From an uncultured Blautia sp. (lineage in GTDB: Bacteria > Bacillota > Clostridia > Lachnospirales > Lachnospiraceae): a DNA stretch of 9,260 nucleotides. The first letter of the stretch is position 1. The number at the start of each line of letters is the position of its first letter. The DNA lies in NCBI GenBank assembly GCA_946629475.1, contig CAMOXX010000104.1, positions 1 through 9,260 of the forward strand, written 5' to 3'. Shown one piece after another: positions 6,395 to 9,260 of the stretch. A program made the position numbers and the translations under genes. Under the pieces are notes generated by a model that was given only the letters and a program-made list of their open reading frames with translations, made no database searches and had not been told where the DNA came from.

Positions 6395-7162
6395 TTATTT
6401 TTCGGCCGCGATAAGATTCCGGAGCGCTCCGATGCCCACGCGCACCGCGAGATCTGTATCATGCACGAGCGGATTGTCCATTCCCCTCTTCTGGCGTTCC
6501 TGGTTTGCGACTACCAGAAAAGCGGATCCGCAGCGCACCTTCAGGGAATTGGCAACGATAAACAGGGCAGCCGACTCCATCTCGGATGCCTTGCATCCCA
6601 TTCTCAGCCATGCCTCCCACTTGTTCAGCAGTTCATAGCTCACAGGCTTCGTCTCCGGGCTGTGCTGCCCGTAAAAGGAATCCTTGCACTCCACCACTCC
6701 GGTGTGATAAGGCGCCCCGAGCTTCTTTGCGGAGCTGACGAGGGCATTTACGACCTCATAATCTGCTACAGCAGGGTATTCGATCGGCGCGTATTCCCTG
6801 CTCGTGCCTTCCATCCGGATCGCTCCGGTGGCGATCACAATGTCTCCCCCTTTGACATCCAGGTCCATTCCGCCGCAGGTCCCGACACGGATGAATGTGT
6901 CAGCGCCTGCCTGCACCAGCTCCTCCATCGCTATGGATGCGGAGGGCCCGCCGATTCCTGTGGAAGTCACCGATACCTTTACACCGTCCAGCGTGCCGGT
7001 GTAAGTTACAAACTCGCGGCTGTCGGCAATCTTTACCGGATCGTCAAAATACTGCGCAATCTTCACACAGCGTTTTGGGTCGCCGGGGAGAATCACATAC
7101 CTCCCTACTTCGCCTTCCGCAACCTGAATATGATAAAATCTGCCATTATCTGAGTACAGCAC
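6395..7162 (-). CDS. udp: Uridine phosphorylase-like nucleoside phosphorylase (GTG start)
   Basis: This 255-residue cytosolic enzyme of the PNP/UDP phosphorylase family probably splits uridine with phosphate to uracil and ribose 1-phosphate. Seen motifs are ILPGDPKR (24-31, phosphate loop), the DSREF Arg49, STGIGGPSASIAMEEL (67-82), RVGTCGG (92-98), FYGQ (163-166, with the Gln known to contact the uracil base in uridine phosphorylases) and EMESAA (194-199, ribose-binding Glu). In E. coli Udp an Arg follows two residues after that Gln; here it is Ser (GQHS), so specificity may differ. The frame opens at another GTG at 7204, but GTG 7162 is chosen because a perfect AAGGAGG (7171-7177) lies 8 nt upstream and gives the family's usual length. 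It leads the metNIQ genes by 15 bp, so they are probably co-transcribed. No clear promoter is visible in the 89 bp before it. Confidence 0.88.
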   Translation of the reverse strand: MLYSDNGRFYHIQVAEGEVGRYVILPGDPKRCVKIAQYFDDPVKIADSREFVTYTGTLDGVKVSVTSTGIGGPSASIAMEELVQAGADTFIRVGTCGGMDLDVKGGDIVIATGAIRMEGTSREYAPIEYPAVADYEVVNALVSSAKKLGAPYHTGVVECKDSFYGQHSPETKPVSYELLNKWEAWLRMGCKASEMESAALFIVANSLKVRCGSAFLVVANQERQKRGMDNPLVHDTDLAVRVGIGALRNLIAAEK

Positions 7163-7170
7163 TTTTTGTC

Positions 7171-7177
7171 CCTCCTT
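7171..7177 (-). promoter_or_regulatory. Ribosome binding site fixing the udp start
   Basis: AAGGAGG on the minus strand sits 8 nt before GTG at 7162. The upstream GTG at 7204 has no comparable site, so this element decides the start and removes 14 residues from the longest reading. Confidence 0.85.
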
Positions 7178-7251
7178 TACCCTTTTTATGGTACTGTTCA
7201 GCACCGAATGAATGGGTTCTGAACCGTTTCACTCCCGTCCGTATTGCGGGC

Positions 7252-9260
7252 TCAGAGCTCTTCCGTCCCGTTTGCCGTCACAATGCAGCCGGTATATTCC
7301 TTCCCGTCTGCTGTGAGTACGACCCCTTCCGGGACATACACACTTGCCTCGTCCCTGATCTCGAGGCTGCTGATCACGGATGTCCCGCTTACATTCCAGA
7401 CCGCGTCTCCGGTCAAAACCATCCGGAGCGTGTTCGCCCCGTTATCATGGATCATATTCGCAACCTGGCCGATGCTGAAATATTCATCGATCGTAAAATC
7501 TGTGTTCTGGTATTGTTCCGCAAAAGCTTCGGCCTCCGCTGGATCTTCAAACGCGAATCCGCCGTTTTCCTTCACGACGCAGGAACCGTCATATGTCACA
7601 TGGACTGCACTTGTGGATGCGGCTGCTCCGTCCAGAACAGCTCCTTCGCCCAGATTGACGGTAAGAGCGCTTCCCTTCAGCCCATCGGAGCCGGAGGCAT
7701 TGTAAATATTGCCGCTGTAGATTCCGTTTGTGAAAGTGAAGGTCTGCTCTTCGCTGCCCTGTTCTGCTTCTTCCGTGCGGAATCCGGCCTGTTCCGTATG
7801 ATACGGAATGAAGTTCTGTCTTCCTCCGTTTGTGTTCTCAACGTCATCCGGATCCATCATTCCGCCGTTTGTCGTATCGTCATTGTCCATGACCTGGATC
7901 AGGACTCCGCCGTTCGAGATTTCCGCCTGATCCGCCGTTACTGTCAGCGCCTCGTTCGATGACCCTGTTTTTACCAGGAATGAAGTCCAGCCGGAATCCA
8001 CGATCGTTCCTTTTTCAAGGATAATGTTGTTTTCTCCCTGATGAGCCATAAACCCGAAGGTGTCGGAGTGGATTTCCGTGACCTTATCCTCTTCGGCTGT
8101 GTATTCCGCGGTCACATCTCCGGACGCGTTTTTCAGCTCATAGGTTTTGCCCTTCTCCAGGGAGGTATAGACACCGGTTCCTCCTGTGAATACCGCCGCG
8201 TAGGTGCCGACATTCATCACAGTTCCCGCGAAGGTTTCTGCTGCATTTCCGATTACATATGTTCCATATCCGGATCCGTTATTCACCGTATAAGGATTGT
8301 CGGCCGTCTCCTTAATCTGGCCGCCCTCCGCCTGCAGAGGATGTTCGCTCTCGTTTGAATTGCCGAGCGTGAGGGTCGAGTTGTAAACATTCAGGGACAT
8401 GTCGCCGCCTGAATCGGTGGACAGCACCGCCCATGCTCCTGCACTGGCCGATGAATCGATAACATTCGTGGTTGTTTTGTCCCCCATCATGTTGCTGGCC
8501 CGGGAGGTTCCCATGATCCCGAGGATCCAGGGAGGAGCAGCCATCAGTGCCTGATCCGGCGTGTTCAGGTAGTCTGCATGCAGCACACCGCCCTCTGATG
8601 TCAGTTCACATCCTCTCAGCGTAACCGCTGCCCCATCGTCCGCAAAAAGCGGCATCGCGGCAACCCCTGCTGTGTGAAGCACAGAGTCCTCGACCGTCAC
8701 CTGCGCATTGCTTCCAAATGCGGCAATCGCTGATCCTTTTCCCGAAAAATCGCATGTATCCGTGCCATCCGCCTCGGTCAGCATCTCGATCAGGGCGCCG
8801 GAGATGGTGTAGGGGGTATTATAAATCAATATTCCGTTATGTCCGGATTCGCTGTCAATGATAGTAACATCCAGAGCCTCTGCTCCGTCGTACGTTCCGG
8901 AGGCGACCCGCTCTTCGGCGGATTTTTCATCGTCAATCCCGGCTTCGGTCACAAAGAGCGCAGCGTCGTATGCGTAATCGTCGCCTTCGTCCGAAGCTGC
9001 GTCCTGCCCTCCGGATGTCCAGGATCCGAGGATTCGTTCAGAATCACCATCTGCACCGGTGCTCATCTGCTCTCCGGGCATTCCCTCGGGAGGTTCTCCA
9101 CCGGGCTTCGGCCCGCCTTTCATTCCGCCTCCGGGCATTCCTTCCGGTGGTTCTCCATCGGGCTTCGGCCCGCCTTCCATTCCGCCTCCGGGCATCCCTT
9201 CCGGCGGTTCTCCATCGGGCTTCGGCCCGCCTTCCATTCCGCCTCCGGGCATCCCTTCCG
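7252..9260 (-). CDS. Large extracellular repeat/beta-helix-like protein, 5' end outside the window
   Basis: The frame is open to the window edge, so the start and any signal peptide are not seen; about 668 C-terminal residues are visible. I cannot assign a function. Residues numbered from the Met codon at 9252: 1-57 are three 19-residue repeats of the form MPGGGMEGGPKPDGEPPEG, rich in Gly, Pro and Met, decaying into MPGEQMSTGADGDS. A highly acidic region follows (EGDDYAYD and onward). The rest consists of short beta-strand-and-turn units rich in Thr, Ser, Asn, Val and Gly, such as VTVEDSVL, VTLRGCELTSEGG and SLNVYNSTLTLGN, suggesting a right-handed beta-helix like those of secreted adhesins and carbohydrate-active surface proteins. 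There is no LPXTG motif or C-terminal membrane span, so anchoring, if any, would be N-terminal. It is 89 bp upstream of udp on the same strand, with no convincing terminator between. Paired stretches such as NGSGYGTYVIGN and FAGTVMNVGTY resemble unnamed gut Clostridia proteins, from memory. Confidence 0.8.
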   Translation of the reverse strand, partial: EGMPGGGMEGGPKPDGEPPEGMPGGGMEGGPKPDGEPPEGMPGGGMKGGPKPGGEPPEGMPGEQMSTGADGDSERILGSWTSGGQDAASDEGDDYAYDAALFVTEAGIDDEKSAEERVASGTYDGAEALDVTIIDSESGHNGILIYNTPYTISGALIEMLTEADGTDTCDFSGKGSAIAAFGSNAQVTVEDSVLHTAGVAAMPLFADDGAAVTLRGCELTSEGGVLHADYLNTPDQALMAAPPWILGIMGTSRASNMMGDKTTTNVIDSSASAGAWAVLSTDSGGDMSLNVYNSTLTLGNSNESEHPLQAEGGQIKETADNPYTVNNGSGYGTYVIGNAAETFAGTVMNVGTYAAVFTGGTGVYTSLEKGKTYELKNASGDVTAEYTAEEDKVTEIHSDTFGFMAHQGENNIILEKGTIVDSGWTSFLVKTGSSNEALTVTADQAEISNGGVLIQVMDNDDTTNGGMMDPDDVENTNGGRQNFIPYHTEQAGFRTEEAEQGSEEQTFTFTNGIYSGNIYNASGSDGLKGSALTVNLGEGAVLDGAAASTSAVHVTYDGSCVVKENGGFAFEDPAEAEAFAEQYQNTDFTIDEYFSIGQVANMIHDNGANTLRMVLTGDAVWNVSGTSVISSLEIRDEASVYVPEGVVLTADGKEYTGCIVTANGTEEL
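9082..9260 (-). repeat. 57-bp in-frame tandem repeat encoding a Gly/Pro/Met-rich stalk
   Basis: Three full 57-bp units (9082-9138, 9139-9195, 9196-9252) and the edge of a fourth encode 19-residue repeats. By hand comparison the two outer units differ at 2 of 57 bases, and the innermost differs from its neighbour at 5, so the array looks youngest towards the unseen 5' side and very likely continues past the window. Each unit contains CGGGC-TTCG-GCCCG on the plus strand (9102-9115, 9159-9172, 9216-9229), a perfect 5-bp hairpin. The units keep frame, as expected for a flexible spacer in a surface protein that can vary in length. Confidence 0.9.

Noticed and set aside
7163..7251. Promoter, terminator or SAM riboswitch before udp
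   Set aside because: Only a weak CCCG/CGGG stem without a T-run, a short GTTCAG/CTGAAC pair and a poor CATAAA are visible. The space is also too short for a SAM-I riboswitch with its expression platform plus a promoter.
6020..7962. Long plus-strand open frames opposite metN, udp and the surface protein
   Set aside because: They cross the boundaries of well-supported minus-strand genes, contain no motifs and lack good ribosome binding sites.
9082..9260. CRISPR array from regular repeats at the right edge
   Set aside because: The 57-bp units abut without unique spacers, keep the reading frame and encode a continuous Gly/Pro-rich peptide.

Overview
This window looks like chromosomal DNA from a fairly GC-rich anaerobic Firmicute, most likely a gut Clostridia of the Lachnospiraceae type. 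The evidence is strong AGGAGG-type ribosome binding sites, a Firmicute-style CGCGxxGC ROK glucokinase, a tandem-domain PPK2, a MetN-MetI-MetQ importer, Gram-positive signal sequences, and a dispersed GGGGACGG palindrome of a kind I remember from Lachnospiraceae intergenic regions. The species cannot be named from the sequence alone. No rRNA, tRNA, CRISPR array, transposase or phage gene is visible.

Left part (1-1843, minus strand): an alpha/beta hydrolase gene that seems to have lost its 3' end, including the catalytic histidine region, lies downstream of a ROK-family glucokinase gene. A palindromic repeat sits between them. A non-coding stretch of about 320 bp (1844-2167) holds divergent promoters. 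One is an extended -10 promoter for glucokinase. On the other side are one or two promoters for the plus-strand gene, the first flanked by two operator-like palindromes.

Middle (2168-3640, plus strand): a two-domain polyphosphate kinase 2, probably a polyphosphate:AMP phosphotransferase. It converges on the met operon, and the 44-bp gap between them holds a near-perfect hairpin terminator that is a second copy of the GGGGACGG palindrome.

Right part (3685-9260, minus strand, so transcribed from right to left): a large, partly visible extracellular repeat/beta-helix-like protein, then a uridine phosphorylase-like gene (start corrected to GTG), then metN, metI and metQ. The last four genes are tightly packed (15-bp gap, 8-bp overlap, 30-bp gap) and look like one transcription unit ending at the hairpin terminator. 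The linkage suggests nucleoside breakdown and methionine import are co-expressed. MetQ lacks a lipobox cysteine and MetI has an extra C-terminal membrane segment, so this importer departs from the textbook form.

I found no clearly unprecedented system. The best leads are the udp-metNIQ operon with its non-lipoprotein MetQ, the Pro/Gly/Met repeat surface protein, and the palindrome-flanked PPK2 promoter.
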